DNA of 41,558 nt from Caulobacteraceae bacterium (GTDB lineage: Bacteria > Pseudomonadota > Alphaproteobacteria > Caulobacterales > Caulobacteraceae): contig CANJLK010000007.1 in NCBI GenBank assembly GCA_947475465.1, positions 1 through 41,558 of the forward strand, read 5' to 3'. Position numbers and translations under genes: made by a program. Positions within the stretch are counted from its first letter, which is position 1. Each line of letters starts with the position of its first letter. The notes below the pieces were generated by a model. The model did not search any database. It was given only the letters and a program-made list of their open reading frames with translations, and was not told the origin of the DNA. Positions 1-8,539 of this stretch are shown here, piece after piece.

Positions 1-9
1 ACCGGTCAT

Positions 10-67
10 CTCCCCCCCCCGTGGGGGGGTGGGGCCGCGGCGAGCTTGCGAGACGTGACGGAGGGGG
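10..67. repeat. Dispersed intergenic repeat A, copy 1
   Basis: C-rich/G-rich hairpin arms are followed by a core reading GCGGCGAGC, then TTGCGAGACGTGACGGAG and a run of G. The same core occurs at 4573-4627 and 27795-27849, and in reverse orientation at 4644-4700. This copy is the most diverged in its palindromic arms (long C and G runs). It lies just downstream of the ilvB stop codon. Role unknown; the position suggests a transcript end or a REP-like element. Confidence 0.75.
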
Positions 68-81
68 CTCAGCCGTGTCGC

Positions 82-1902
82 TCACACCAGCCGCTTGCCG
101 GCCTCGGACACCAGCGAGCCCATGTCCGCCTCGGTGACTTCGTCGGCCAGCGTCATCTCGTTGTGCGCCTTGCCGGAGACGATCATCGGGAAGCAGTTCT
201 CCTGCTTGGTGACCCGGCAGTCGAAGATCACCGGCCGCTTGACCGCGATCATCTCTTCGATCTTGCCGTCCAGCTCATCGGGCGTCTCGGCGCGGAAGCC
301 GACGCCGCCATAGGCCTCGGCCAGCTTCACGAAGTCCGGCAGGCTGTCGGAATAGGAGTGGGAATAGCGCTCGCCGTGCAGCAGCTGCTGCCACTGGCGG
401 ACCATGCCCATCCATTCGTTGTTGAGGATGAAGATCTTGATCGGCAGGCCGTACTGGATGGCCGTCGAGAACTCCTGCATCGTCATCTGCACGCTGGCGT
501 CGCCACCGATGTCGATGACCAGGCTGTCGGGGTGGGCCATCTGCACGCCGACCGCCGCCGGCAGGCCATAGCCCATGGTGCCCAGGCCGCCGGAGGTCAT
601 CCAGCGGTTGGGCTCCTCGAAGTGATAGAACTGGGCGGCCCACATCTGGTGCTGGCCGACCTCGGTGGTGATGTAGGTGTCGCGGTCCTTGGTCAGCTCA
701 TAGAGCCGCTGGATGGCATACTGCGGCTTGATCAGCTTGCTGTCCGGCCGGTAGGCGAAGCCCTTTCGGGCCCGCCAGGCGTCGATCTCCTGCCACCAGT
801 CGGCGAGCGCGCCCTTGTCGATGGCATAGCCGCGCTGCTTCCACACCGCGACCAGGTCGGCCAGGACTGAGCCCGCATCGCCGACGATGCCGATGTCGGT
901 GCGCACGTTCTTGCCGATCGACGAGGCGTCGATGTCGATGTGGATCTTCCGCGCGCCCGGCGCGAAGGCGTCCAGCCGTCCGGTCACCCGGTCGTCGAAC
1001 CGCGCGCCGATGCAGACCATGACGTCGCAGTCGTGCATGGCGTTGTTGGATTCATAGGAGCCGTGCATCCCCAGCATCCCCAGCCACTTGGGGTCCGAGG
1101 CCGGGAAGGCGCCCAGGCCCATGAGGGTGGAGGTGACCGGCGCGCCGGTCAGTTCGGCGAACTCGCGCAGCAGCCGCGAGGCGTCGGGGCCGGCGTTGAT
1201 CACGCCGCCGCCGGTGTAGAGGATCGGCCGGCGGGCCTTGGCGATCATCGCCGCGGCCTCGGCGATTTTGCCGGCGTCGCCCTTGGTGCGCGGCTGGTAG
1301 TTGTGGGCGTGCCGGACCTGGTCGGGACCCTGGTAGAGACCCTTTGAGAACTGCACGTCCTTGGGGATGTCGATGACCACCGGGCCGGGGCGGCCGGAGG
1401 TGGCGATGTGGAAGGCCTCGTGCAGGATGCGCGGCAGGTCGGCCACGTCCTTCACCAGGTAATTGTGCTTGGTGCAGGGCCTGGTGATGCCGATGGTGTC
1501 GGCCTCCTGGAAGGCGTCGGTGCCGATCAGGTGGGTGGCGACCTGGCCGGTGATGACTACCAGGGGGATCGAATCCATCAGGGCGTCGACGATGCCGGTC
1601 ACCGCATTGGTGGCGCCGGGGCCGGAGGTGACCAGGACCACGCCGGGCTTGCCGGTGGAGCGCGCATAGCCCTCCGCCGCGTGGGTCGCGCCCTGCTCGT
1701 GGCGGACCAGCACGTGCTGCAGCCGGGGCTCGGCGAAGAGAGCGTCGTAGATCGGCAGGACCGCGCCGCCCGGATAGCCGAACAGCACCTCGACGCCCTG
1801 GTCGACGAGGGCGCGCACGACCATCTCGGCGCCGGAGAGGGTAGTTTGCTGGGCTTCGATGGTCTGGTGGGCGGTCATTGTCGGGGCTCTGGTTTCGGAC
1901 AT
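82..1902 (-). CDS. ilvB: Acetolactate synthase, large catalytic subunit
   Basis: Thiamine-diphosphate enzyme that condenses two pyruvates, or pyruvate with 2-oxobutyrate, in the first common step of valine, leucine and isoleucine synthesis. The N-terminal pyrimidine-binding domain holds the LFGYPGG segment and the catalytic-Glu region RHEQGATHAAEGYAR; the C-terminal domain holds the ThDP/Mg motif GDASVQMTMQEFSTA, followed by NNEWMGMVRQWQ. About 606 residues from the ATG at 1902 (MSETRAP), slightly longer than usual; an ATG at 1878 (MTAHQ) would give 598. The 1902 start directly follows the U-tract of the leader terminator, and a GAGG in the 3' arm of that hairpin is 10 bases upstream. The small subunit ilvN would be expected beyond the left edge. 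Attenuation by leader peptide is likely. Confidence 0.96.
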   Translation of the reverse strand: MSETRAPTMTAHQTIEAQQTTLSGAEMVVRALVDQGVEVLFGYPGGAVLPIYDALFAEPRLQHVLVRHEQGATHAAEGYARSTGKPGVVLVTSGPGATNAVTGIVDALMDSIPLVVITGQVATHLIGTDAFQEADTIGITRPCTKHNYLVKDVADLPRILHEAFHIATSGRPGPVVIDIPKDVQFSKGLYQGPDQVRHAHNYQPRTKGDAGKIAEAAAMIAKARRPILYTGGGVINAGPDASRLLREFAELTGAPVTSTLMGLGAFPASDPKWLGMLGMHGSYESNNAMHDCDVMVCIGARFDDRVTGRLDAFAPGARKIHIDIDASSIGKNVRTDIGIVGDAGSVLADLVAVWKQRGYAIDKGALADWWQEIDAWRARKGFAYRPDSKLIKPQYAIQRLYELTKDRDTYITTEVGQHQMWAAQFYHFEEPNRWMTSGGLGTMGYGLPAAVGVQMAHPDSLVIDIGGDASVQMTMQEFSTAIQYGLPIKIFILNNEWMGMVRQWQQLLHGERYSHSYSDSLPDFVKLAEAYGGVGFRAETPDELDGKIEEMIAVKRPVIFDCRVTKQENCFPMIVSGKAHNEMTLADEVTEADMGSLVSEAGKRLV

Positions 1903-1903
1903 T

Positions 1904-1925
1904 AAAAAAGGCCCTCGGGGGGCCT
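1904..1925 (-). terminator. ilvB leader attenuator (intrinsic terminator)
   Basis: On the minus strand AGGCCC, loop CCCGA, GGGCCT is followed by six T and then the ilvB ATG. It is a perfect 6-bp GC-rich stem with a U-tract, placed between the leader peptide and the gene, which is the classic arrangement of an attenuator. A smaller upstream hairpin CTGAC-AACGAC-GTCAG (about 1952-1967) lies between the leader stop and the terminator and could take part in alternative folding. Confidence 0.8.
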
Positions 1926-1968
1926 GGTGCAAGCGGTCGTTCGCGGGCTGACGTCGTTGTCAGTCCGG

Positions 1969-2010
1969 TTACGGCCGCCTTACGAGTACGAGGAGCTTGC
2001 GCACGGGCAT
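1969..2010 (-). CDS. ilvB leader peptide (attenuation control)
   Basis: A 13-codon frame reads MPVRKLLVLVRRP-stop. Five consecutive branched-chain codons (Leu-Leu-Val-Leu-Val) precede the attenuator by about 45 bases. AAGGA directly abuts the ATG, so the in-frame GTG at 2004 (spacing 6, MRKLLVLVRRP) is an equally likely start. Ribosome stalling when charged Leu/Val tRNA is scarce would favour readthrough into ilvB. Attenuation of ilvBN is described in Caulobacter; the mechanism here is inferred. A TTGACG that could be a -35 element lies at 2056-2061, inside the end of miaA. Confidence 0.8.
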   Translation of the reverse strand: MPVRKLLVLVRRP

Positions 2011-2046
2011 TCCTTGGAAATCGAGGATCACGCGTTTCGCATGCCG

Positions 2047-2979
2047 TCAGGAGGCCGTCAAGCCGGGGTTGAGGGCAAGAAACTGCCTCCATTGGCTCCC
2101 CGCGTCGATTTCCGTCAGCCGTGGCCAATCGGCCATCCGCCCGCGCATCCAGGTGGTCTGGCGCTTGGCGTAGCGTCGGGTCTGCATCTGGGCGGCGGCC
2201 AGGGCCTCGGCCAGGGTGGTCTCGCCGCGCAGATGGGCGGCCAGTTCGCGGACGCCGAGGGCCTTGAGGGCGGGAAGGTCTGGATCGAGGCCGCGCGCCA
2301 TGAGGGCCGACACTTCCTCCAGCGCGCCATCATCGATCATGGCCGCCAGCCGCGCGTCGCAGCGGGCGTAGAGCGCGTCGCGGGGCGGCTCGAGCGCGAT
2401 GGCTCGCCACGACCCCGGCGCCAGCAGCGGATCGCCCGACGCCTGCCAGTCGCTCAATGCCTTGCCCGTGGCGGCGAACACCGCCCAGGCGCGGATCAGC
2501 CGCTGGCGGTCGCCGGCCTCGATGCGCAGCGTCGCGGCCGGATCGTGGCCGGCCAGGCGCTCGCGGAAGACGGCTTCGCCCAGGCGGTCATGGTCTGCGG
2601 TGGCGGCCGCGCGGACGGCGGCGGCCACCGGCGGGACGTCCGCCAGGCCTTGCGTCAGGGCGTTGAAATAAAGGCCTGTGCCGCCGACCACGATGGCCGG
2701 GCGGCCGCGCGCCGCGATTCCGGCCAGAACCTCCGTCGCCGCCCGCAGCCAGCGCCCGACCGACCAGCCATCCGCCGCGTCGGCGACGCCGAACAGATGG
2801 TGCGGCGCCCGCGCCTCTTCGGCCGGCGAGGGGCGGGCGCTCAGCACGGCCAGGTCGGCGTAGAGTTGCATGGAGTCCGCATTGACGACCTCAGCGCCCG
2901 TCGCGGCCGCCAGCCGAAGGGCCAGGGCCGACTTGCCGCTTGCGGTGGGTCCGGCGATCAGCCAGATGCGGGGGTCCAT
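2047..2979 (-). CDS. miaA: tRNA dimethylallyltransferase
   Basis: Transfers a dimethylallyl group to N6 of A37 in tRNAs that read UNN codons, before further modification by MiaB. The 310-residue protein opens with [20 protein letters not shown] (P-loop GPTASGKS at residues 10-17), then DSMQLY for the substrate base and VGGTGLYF in the catalytic core. The length matches the family. Upstream in-frame starts would extend it deep into serB antisense and add no family sequence, so the ATG at 2979 was chosen. That ATG shares two bases with the serB ATG on the other strand. Only 36 bp separate its stop from the ilvB leader ATG, so the ilvB promoter may lie in its 3' end. Confidence 0.96.
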   Translation of the reverse strand: MDPRIWLIAGPTASGKSALALRLAAATGAEVVNADSMQLYADLAVLSARPSPAEEARAPHHLFGVADAADGWSVGRWLRAATEVLAGIAARGRPAIVVGGTGLYFNALTQGLADVPPVAAAVRAAATADHDRLGEAVFRERLAGHDPAATLRIEAGDRQRLIRAWAVFAATGKALSDWQASGDPLLAPGSWRAIALEPPRDALYARCDARLAAMIDDGALEEVSALMARGLDPDLPALKALGVRELAAHLRGETTLAEALAAAQMQTRRYAKRQTTWMRGRMADWPRLTEIDAGSQWRQFLALNPGLTAS

Positions 2980-3877
2980 GGAACTCGTTCTTACCCTCGT
3001 CACGCCGCCGGACGCCGGCGCCTTCAAAGTCAGCCTGGGCGAAGCCTTCGCAACAATCGGCGCCAAGGGCAAAGAGTCTCGCGTCCTGTCGGGCGCCGAC
3101 ATGGACATGGCGATGGACGTCTTTTTCGACGCTCCCGATGTGGCTCAGGCCAAGGCCGCCATCGCCAACGTGCTGGCGGACCAGCAGATCGACTGGTGCG
3201 TCCAGCCTGTGAAGGGCCGCAGGAAGCGCCTGCTGCTGGCCGACATGGATTCTACGATCATCAATGTCGAGTGCCTGGACGAGCTGGCCGATTTCGCCGG
3301 GCTGAAGGCCGAGATCTCGGCCATCACCGAGCGCGCCATGCGCGGCGAGCTGGAGTTCGAGGGCGCGCTGCGCGAGCGTGTCGGCATGCTGAAGGGCCTG
3401 CCGATCAGCGCCCTGCAAGAGGCCTATGACCAGCGGGTGCGGCTCAATCCCGGCGCGCGGACCCTGATCCGCACCATGGTCTCCAACGGCGCGCGCTGCG
3501 CCCTGGTCTCGGGCGGCTTCACCTTCTTCACCAGCCGCGTGGCCCAGGCGGCGGGCTTCCACACTAACCGCGCCAACACCCTGATCGAGGCGGACGGCGT
3601 GCTCACCGGCCAGGTGGGCGAGCCGATCCTCGGCAAGGCGGCGAAGCTTGCGGCCTTGCACGAAGAGGCCGGGCTCTTCGGGATTCCGCTCGAACTGGCC
3701 ATAGCCATCGGCGACGGCGCCAACGACCTGGCGATGATCGAGGCCGCGGGCTTGGGCGTCGCCTATCGCGCCAAGCCCGTGGTGGCCGCCCAGGCCGACG
3801 CCAAGATCGACTACGCCGACCTTACCGCGCTGCTCTACTTCCAGGGCTATGGCGCCGACCAGTTCATCATCGATTGA
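2978..3877 (+). CDS. serB: Phosphoserine phosphatase
   Basis: Last step of serine synthesis: hydrolyses 3-phosphoserine. The 299-residue protein has a ligand-binding N-terminal region (about 1-80) and a HAD phosphatase core. HAD motif I is DMDST (Asp89 nucleophile, Asp91 acid/base), followed by the substrate loop [12 protein letters not shown]; motif II is LVSGGFTFF and motif IV is [10 protein letters not shown]. The ATG at 2978 overlaps the divergent miaA ATG. A GGGGG run a few bases upstream could serve as a ribosome site but lies inside the miaA coding sequence. The stop TGATG overlaps the start of the next gene by one base, suggesting cotranscription. Confidence 0.96.
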   Translation: MELVLTLVTPPDAGAFKVSLGEAFATIGAKGKESRVLSGADMDMAMDVFFDAPDVAQAKAAIANVLADQQIDWCVQPVKGRRKRLLLADMDSTIINVECLDELADFAGLKAEISAITERAMRGELEFEGALRERVGMLKGLPISALQEAYDQRVRLNPGARTLIRTMVSNGARCALVSGGFTFFTSRVAQAAGFHTNRANTLIEADGVLTGQVGEPILGKAAKLAALHEEAGLFGIPLELAIAIGDGANDLAMIEAAGLGVAYRAKPVVAAQADAKIDYADLTALLYFQGYGADQFIID

Positions 3878-4545
3878 TGACCCTGCCGCGTCAGGTCAGG
3901 GCCGTGGTCTTCGACATGGATGGCCTGTTGGTGGACACCGAGCAGGTGGTGTTCCGCGCCATGCAGGCTGCGGCCGCCGGCATCGGCGGCGAGATCCCGT
4001 TCCCGGTCTTCCAGCGTATGTTGGGCCTGCAACACGCCGCCAGCGACCTGATCCTGGTCGAGCATTTCGGCAAGGACCTCGACCTTGAGGGCTGGTCGGC
4101 GGCGGTCAGCCATCACTTCCAGGCGGAACTGGCGCTGGCCGGCATCGCGCTGAAGGGCGGGGTGGTGGAGATCCTCAATCACCTGGACGCCGTGGGCCTG
4201 CCCCGGGCGATCGCCACCTCGTCGAGCCGCCAGGCCGTGGAGCAGAGCCTCGGGCCCTATGGCCTGGTGGGCCGCTTCGACGCCGTGATCAGCCGCGAAC
4301 TACAGACGCGCGGCAAGCCGCACCCCGAACCCTTTCTGAAAGCGGCCGAGGCCTTGGGCGTCGATCCCGCCGACTGCCTGGCCTTGGAGGACAGTCATAA
4401 CGGCGTGCGCGCCGCCCACGCCGCCGGGATGATGACCATCATGGTCCCCGACATGCTCGACCCCACCGAGGAGATGCACGAGATGTGCCTCCGTATCGCC
4501 TCGGACCTGCACGAGGTGCGGGAACTGCTGGAAGCGCAGGCCTAG
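3877..4545 (+). CDS. HAD-superfamily phosphatase/phosphoglucomutase-like
   Basis: A 222-residue HAD hydrolase of the beta-phosphoglucomutase-like subfamily. Motif I is VVFDMDGLLVDTE near the N-terminus (nucleophile and acid/base Asp pair), with an alpha-helical cap around residues 20-85, motif II ATSSS, the lysine of motif III in GKPHPEPF and motif IV ALEDSHNGVRAA. The substrate cannot be read from sequence; sugar phosphates are typical. The ATG overlaps the serB TGA by one base (TGATG), so translational coupling is likely. A TTG one codon upstream is a less likely start. Repeat A follows the stop. Confidence 0.88.
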   Translation: MTLPRQVRAVVFDMDGLLVDTEQVVFRAMQAAAAGIGGEIPFPVFQRMLGLQHAASDLILVEHFGKDLDLEGWSAAVSHHFQAELALAGIALKGGVVEILNHLDAVGLPRAIATSSSRQAVEQSLGPYGLVGRFDAVISRELQTRGKPHPEPFLKAAEALGVDPADCLALEDSHNGVRAAHAAGMMTIMVPDMLDPTEEMHEMCLRIASDLHEVRELLEAQA

Positions 4546-4572
4546 CCCGACCGGCCTTCAGCCGCCATGATA

Positions 4573-4700
4573 CTCTCCCCTCAGGGGGAGGTGGCGCGGC
4601 GAGCCTGCGAGACGCGACGGAGGGGGCTGCGGCGGCCGGCAATTCCCCCTCCGTCACCTGTCACTGCGCTCCAGGTGACACCTCCCCCTGCGGGGAGAGG
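4573..4700. repeat. Dispersed repeat A, paired inverted copies (copy 2)
   Basis: Two copies face each other between the convergent HAD and GNAT genes. The forward copy (4573-4627) has hairpin CTCCCCTCAGGGGGAG and then the core ending GACGGAGGGGG. The reverse copy (4644-4700) starts CCCCCTCCGTCAC and ends CCTCCCCCTGCGGGGAGAGG. Together they can fold into one long imperfect hairpin, which could end transcription from both sides. The rest of the 4546-4712 gap holds nothing else recognisable. Confidence 0.8.
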
Positions 4701-4712
4701 ACCGAAATGCGG

Positions 4713-5252
4713 CTACAGCTCAATCCAGTAGCGGTTGCCGATGGCGCCCTCGTGCCAGGGGTGGGGGATCGCCTTTTCCAGCACGCCGCCGTTCTTCCGG
4801 ATCACCCGGTTGGAGGCGTGGTTCTCCTGCACGGCGGTCAGCGTCACGCGGGTGAGCGGCAGGTTCGCGCGCACATGGTCCAGCATCCCGGCCAGCATGG
4901 CGGTGGCGTAGCCCTTGCCCCGCGCCGAGGGCCGCACCGCATAGCCAATATGGCCGCCCCATTGCTCCAGCACCGGGTTCAACCAGTGACGGACGGCGAT
5001 CGAGCCCAGGAATTCGTCGCCCTCCACGTACCAGAGCAGGGTCTCCGGCACCCGCTCGCCAAGGGTCCCGTCCGGCAGGACGACGGTGGTGGGCGGGTTG
5101 ACGATCTGGTTCAGGAACCAGGCGGGATCGGCGGCGACGCCGGCGATGGTGTCCGGCGTCTCGGGCCGAAGCGTGTCTCGGGAGTAGCCTTCGCGCATGG
5201 CCTCCACGAAGGAGGCCATGTGGGCGAGCTCTGGCCGTCTCAGCGCCGGCAT
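4713..5252 (-). CDS. GNAT-family N-acetyltransferase
   Basis: A 179-residue GNAT protein. The acetyl-CoA pyrophosphate loop appears as RPSARGKGYATAML (R/Q-x-x-G-x-G/A signature), preceded by the beta-4 strand GHIGYAVR and followed by a beta-5 region with the conserved Asn-rich ENHASNRVIRKNGG. It is of the RimJ/RimL or YedL-like general type; the acceptor substrate is unknown. The ATG overlaps the hflC stop by one base (TGATG), so it is the last gene of the hflK-hflC transcript. Why an acetyltransferase follows HflKC is not evident from sequence. Confidence 0.88.
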   Translation of the reverse strand: MPALRRPELAHMASFVEAMREGYSRDTLRPETPDTIAGVAADPAWFLNQIVNPPTTVVLPDGTLGERVPETLLWYVEGDEFLGSIAVRHWLNPVLEQWGGHIGYAVRPSARGKGYATAMLAGMLDHVRANLPLTRVTLTAVQENHASNRVIRKNGGVLEKAIPHPWHEGAIGNRYWIEL

Positions 5253-6157
5253 CAGCGGCGGCTGGACCCGCCGGACGGGCCGTTCTGGAAATATCTGAAG
5301 AAGGCGCTGTCGGGGGACAGGACGAGCGTCGTGTCGCCCTGGCCCAGGCCCGCCTCATAGGCCTGCATCGAGCGGTAGAAGGCCGCGAACCCGGGGTCCT
5401 TGCCGAAGCTCTGGGCGAAGATGCGCGTGCGAATGGCGTCGCCTTCGCCTCTGGTGGTCTCGCCCTGCTGCTGGGCGGTGGCGAGCGTGATGGCCACGTC
5501 CTTGTCGGCGCCGGCGATGATCTCGCGCTTCTGCTGTTCGCCCTGGGCGCGGAATTGCGCGGCGATCTGGGCGCGCTGGGTCTGCATACGGCGGTAGACC
5601 GAGGCCTCGTTGGCGGCCGGCAGGTCGGCGCGCTTGATCCGCAGGTCGATGACTTCGATGCCGAGGCGCGATTCCTTGGCGCGGCGCGCCACGTCCAGCT
5701 TCGACTGCTGCATCAGGGCGTCGCGGCGGCCGGAGATGATGTCCGGCGTATTGGTCGAGCCCAGCACCTGGCGCAGGGACGAATTGACCAGCCGTTCCAG
5801 CCGGTCCTGCGCGGTGCGCTCGTCGCGCAGGGTTCGATAGTACTGCAGCGGATCGGAAATCCGGTAGCGGAGGAAGGCGTCGACCACCAGCCGCTGCTGG
5901 TCGGCGGCGATGACCTCTTCCTGGTCGGCTTCCAGCGCCAGGTTGCGGCGGTCGAACTTGATGACGTCCTCGACCAGCGGGGTCTTGATGTTGAGGCCGG
6001 CGCCGCCCTGGCCCGGCGCGTGGATCACGCGGACCGGCTCGCCCAGGCGCACGACGATGGCCTGCTGGCGCTGATCGACCACGAACAGGGTGTTGGCCAG
6101 CAGCCAGATGGCGGCGATGGCGATCAGGCCATAGACGATAAGGGCGCGGCGGTTCAT
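5252..6157 (-). CDS. hflC: HflC, SPFH/prohibitin-family regulator of FtsH
   Basis: An inner-membrane SPFH protein that forms a large periplasmic complex with HflK and modulates the FtsH protease. The 301-residue protein has one N-terminal membrane segment (LIVYGLIAIAAIWLLANTLF, about 6-25), then the band-7 domain starting VVDQRQQAIVVRLGEP, and a coiled-coil stretch rich in Arg/Gln (about 180-240, AAQFRAQGEQQKREII). Its start overlaps the hflK stop by 4 bases (ATGA), a typical coupled pair with a fixed stoichiometry. Length is normal for the family. Confidence 0.96.
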   Translation of the reverse strand: MNRRALIVYGLIAIAAIWLLANTLFVVDQRQQAIVVRLGEPVRVIHAPGQGGAGLNIKTPLVEDVIKFDRRNLALEADQEEVIAADQQRLVVDAFLRYRISDPLQYYRTLRDERTAQDRLERLVNSSLRQVLGSTNTPDIISGRRDALMQQSKLDVARRAKESRLGIEVIDLRIKRADLPAANEASVYRRMQTQRAQIAAQFRAQGEQQKREIIAGADKDVAITLATAQQQGETTRGEGDAIRTRIFAQSFGKDPGFAAFYRSMQAYEAGLGQGDTTLVLSPDSAFFRYFQNGPSGGSSRR

Positions 6158-7308
6158 TGGGCCGCCCTCGGCTGGACGGGGGCGACGTCGACATTGGCCG
6201 GCGCGGCCACCGTCCTTGGTCGGAAGATATCTGGCGGCAGGATGACGGGTGCGGTCACGCCCTTACCGGAAACCACCACCTTGTTGGACTTGGCCAGCAC
6301 CCGCTGCATGGTCTCGATATAGAGCCGGTCGCGGGTCGCCTGCGGCGAGCGGCGGTATTCGGCGTAGATCTGGTTGAAACGGGCGGCGTCGCCGGTGGCT
6401 TCACGCACCGACTGCTCGCGATAGCCCTGGGCCGACTGGACGATCTTGGCCGCATCGCCCTTGGCTTCGTTGACCACCCGGTTGCGGTAGGAATTGGCCT
6501 CGTTGACGGCGGAGTCGCGATCCTGCTCGGCGCTCTGCACATCGCGGAACGCGGCGACCGCTTCTTGCGGCGGGTTCACGGTGCGGATCTGAACCTCGAC
6601 GACACTGATGCCGGCGCCCCATGAATCGAGGGTCTTCTGGAGAAGCTCGGCGGTCTCCAGCTGAACCTTGCCTCGACCCGTGGTCAGGATCAGGTCGAGC
6701 GGCGTCTTGCCGATCACCTCGCGCATGGCGCTTTCGGAGACGGCCTTCACGGCTTCTTCCGGATTGCGGGTCGCGAACAGGTAGCGCGAGGCGTCGGCGA
6801 CCCGCCAGGTGACGCTGAAGTTCAGGTCGACGATGTTCTCGTCGCTGGTCAGCATCAGGCTTTCCTGCGGGATGTCGCCGTCCGGCGTGCCCGTGCCGCC
6901 GACGTCCAGCCGGTTCAGCGAGGTCACCGCGACCTTTTCGGCGTGCTCGATGGGCGAGGGCAGGTGGTAGTGCAGGCCGGGCCCCGCATCGCGCGAATAG
7001 GCGCCGAAGGTCGTGACCACGGCCTCCTCGTTGGGCGAGACCTGGTAGAGGCCGGTGGCGGCCCAGATGGCGAAGGCTGCGCCGGCGATGGCGGCGAGCG
7101 CGCCCGGCCGCACGCTGTCGCCAGGGCCGCCCACCAGGCGGCGCAGCGCGCGGCGCAGCTGGTCGAGGCCCGCGCCCAGGTCCGGACCGCCCGGCGGCGG
7201 TTTGGGGCCGCCGGGGCCACGGCGCTTCGGCGGCTCCTTGCGGTCACCGTCATTGCCCGAGGGGGGCGAGCCCCAGGGGCCGGGATTGGCGTTGTCGTTC
7301 CAGGGCAT
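6154..7308 (-). CDS. hflK: HflK, SPFH/prohibitin-family regulator of FtsH
   Basis: Partner of HflC in the membrane complex that restrains FtsH. The 384-residue protein has a long Gly/Pro-rich cytoplasmic N-terminus (about 1-60, with PPKRRGPGGPKPPPGGP), a membrane segment around LAAIAGAAFAIWAATGLYQV, then the band-7 domain beginning SPNEEAVVTTFGAYSRDAGPG. The C-terminal region has the family's YIETMQRVLAKSNKVVV. It is the first gene of the operon. The 124-bp gap to divergent mrp must contain both promoters; a TTGACG -35-like hexamer is present in it on the minus strand, but no clear -10 was found. Confidence 0.96.
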   Translation of the reverse strand: MPWNDNANPGPWGSPPSGNDGDRKEPPKRRGPGGPKPPPGGPDLGAGLDQLRRALRRLVGGPGDSVRPGALAAIAGAAFAIWAATGLYQVSPNEEAVVTTFGAYSRDAGPGLHYHLPSPIEHAEKVAVTSLNRLDVGGTGTPDGDIPQESLMLTSDENIVDLNFSVTWRVADASRYLFATRNPEEAVKAVSESAMREVIGKTPLDLILTTGRGKVQLETAELLQKTLDSWGAGISVVEVQIRTVNPPQEAVAAFRDVQSAEQDRDSAVNEANSYRNRVVNEAKGDAAKIVQSAQGYREQSVREATGDAARFNQIYAEYRRSPQATRDRLYIETMQRVLAKSNKVVVSGKGVTAPVILPPDIFRPRTVAAPANVDVAPVQPRAAQ

Positions 7309-7432
7309 TGGGCCGGGTCGGTCTTTGCTTCGTACGCTTTGTTGTTGTCGATCCGGGCGCGGCGGGCGTGTAGACCCGTGCCGTCAACCGGATATGAGAC
7401 CCCGCACGGGTCAAAGCAAGCCCAAGGCCCTC

Positions 7433-8539
7433 ATGAGCGAAGAAGCCACCCCCGACCGCGCCGCCATCCTGACCGCCCTCGACGCGGTGAAGGACCCGAA
7501 AACCGGCCAGGGCCTCGCCGCCGCCGGCCTGGTGCGCGGCCTGGTGATCCGCGGCGGGCGGGCGGCGTTCATGCTGGAGATTCCCGCCGCCGACCTCGAC
7601 CTCTACCGCCCGGTGCGCGACGCCGCCGAGGAGGCCATGGCCCACGTCGCCAATGTCGAGACCGCCCAGGTGGTGCTGACCGCCGAGACGGCGGCGCCCC
7701 AGCTGAAGGTGACCCCGCGCCGTCCCACCGCAAGGGTTATGGAGGACCCGCAGGCCAAGCTTTCCAACATGCCGGACGCCGAGAAGCCGGCCTTCGTCGG
7801 CAAGGTGATCGCGGTGGCCAGCGGCAAGGGCGGGGTGGGCAAGTCCACCGTCTCGGTGAACCTGGCCGCCGCCTTCGCCCACCTGGGCCTGAAGGTCGGC
7901 CTGCTGGACGCCGACATCTACGGCCCGTCCGCGCCGCACATGATGGGCATCAAGGGCGAGCCGGAGTTCGACGCCGACAAGCGGCTGATCCCCATCGAGG
8001 CCTGGGGGGTCAAGGTGATGTCCATCGGCTTCATCGTCGAGGACGGCTCGGCCAACATCTGGCGCGGGCCCATGGCCTCTTCGGCGCTGCGCACCTTGAT
8101 GAACAGCGTCTGGGGCACGGCCGCCGACCCGCTGGACGTCCTGGTCATCGACCTGCCGCCCGGCACCGGCGACATCCAGCTGACGCTCGTTCAGAAGCTG
8201 AAGCTCGACGGGGTGGTGATCGTCTCGACGCCCCAGGAGATCGCCCTGATCGACGCCCGGCGCGCGGCCACCATGTTCCGCAAAACCGGGGCCGATATCG
8301 TGGGCGTGGTCGAGAACATGGCCTTTTTCCCGGATCCGGTGACCGGCGCCCCCATCGCCATCTTCGGGACCGGCGGGGCGGCCAAGGAGGCTCAGGCCCT
8401 GGGCGTGCCCCTGCTGGGCGCGGTGCCGATCGAGGTGGCGCTCCGCCAGGCCTGCGACGACGGCCGGCCGCTGGTGGCGACGAACCCCGACAGCCCGGCG
8501 TCCGAGGTGTTCATCAGGATGGCGCAGGCGCTCCGCTAG
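7433..8539 (+). CDS. mrp: Mrp/NBP35-family iron-sulfur carrier P-loop ATPase
   Basis: A 368-residue Mrp (ApbC) protein, a dimeric P-loop ATPase that binds and transfers 4Fe-4S clusters to apo-proteins. The N-terminal MIP18/DUF59-like domain (about 9-80) is followed by the deviant Walker A SGKGGVGKST at 120-129, then DADIYGPS and the Walker B region VLVIDLPPGTGD. The C-terminal CPxC pair found in many family members is absent; the equivalent stretch reads ENMAFFPDPVTGAP, which I recall as common in alphaproteobacterial members. Start chosen at the ATG with AAGG upstream; longer frames run into hflK antisense. The stop abuts the stop of the convergent transporter gene with no gap. Confidence 0.93.
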   Translation: MSEEATPDRAAILTALDAVKDPKTGQGLAAAGLVRGLVIRGGRAAFMLEIPAADLDLYRPVRDAAEEAMAHVANVETAQVVLTAETAAPQLKVTPRRPTARVMEDPQAKLSNMPDAEKPAFVGKVIAVASGKGGVGKSTVSVNLAAAFAHLGLKVGLLDADIYGPSAPHMMGIKGEPEFDADKRLIPIEAWGVKVMSIGFIVEDGSANIWRGPMASSALRTLMNSVWGTAADPLDVLVIDLPPGTGDIQLTLVQKLKLDGVVIVSTPQEIALIDARRAATMFRKTGADIVGVVENMAFFPDPVTGAPIAIFGTGGAAKEAQALGVPLLGAVPIEVALRQACDDGRPLVATNPDSPASEVFIRMAQALR

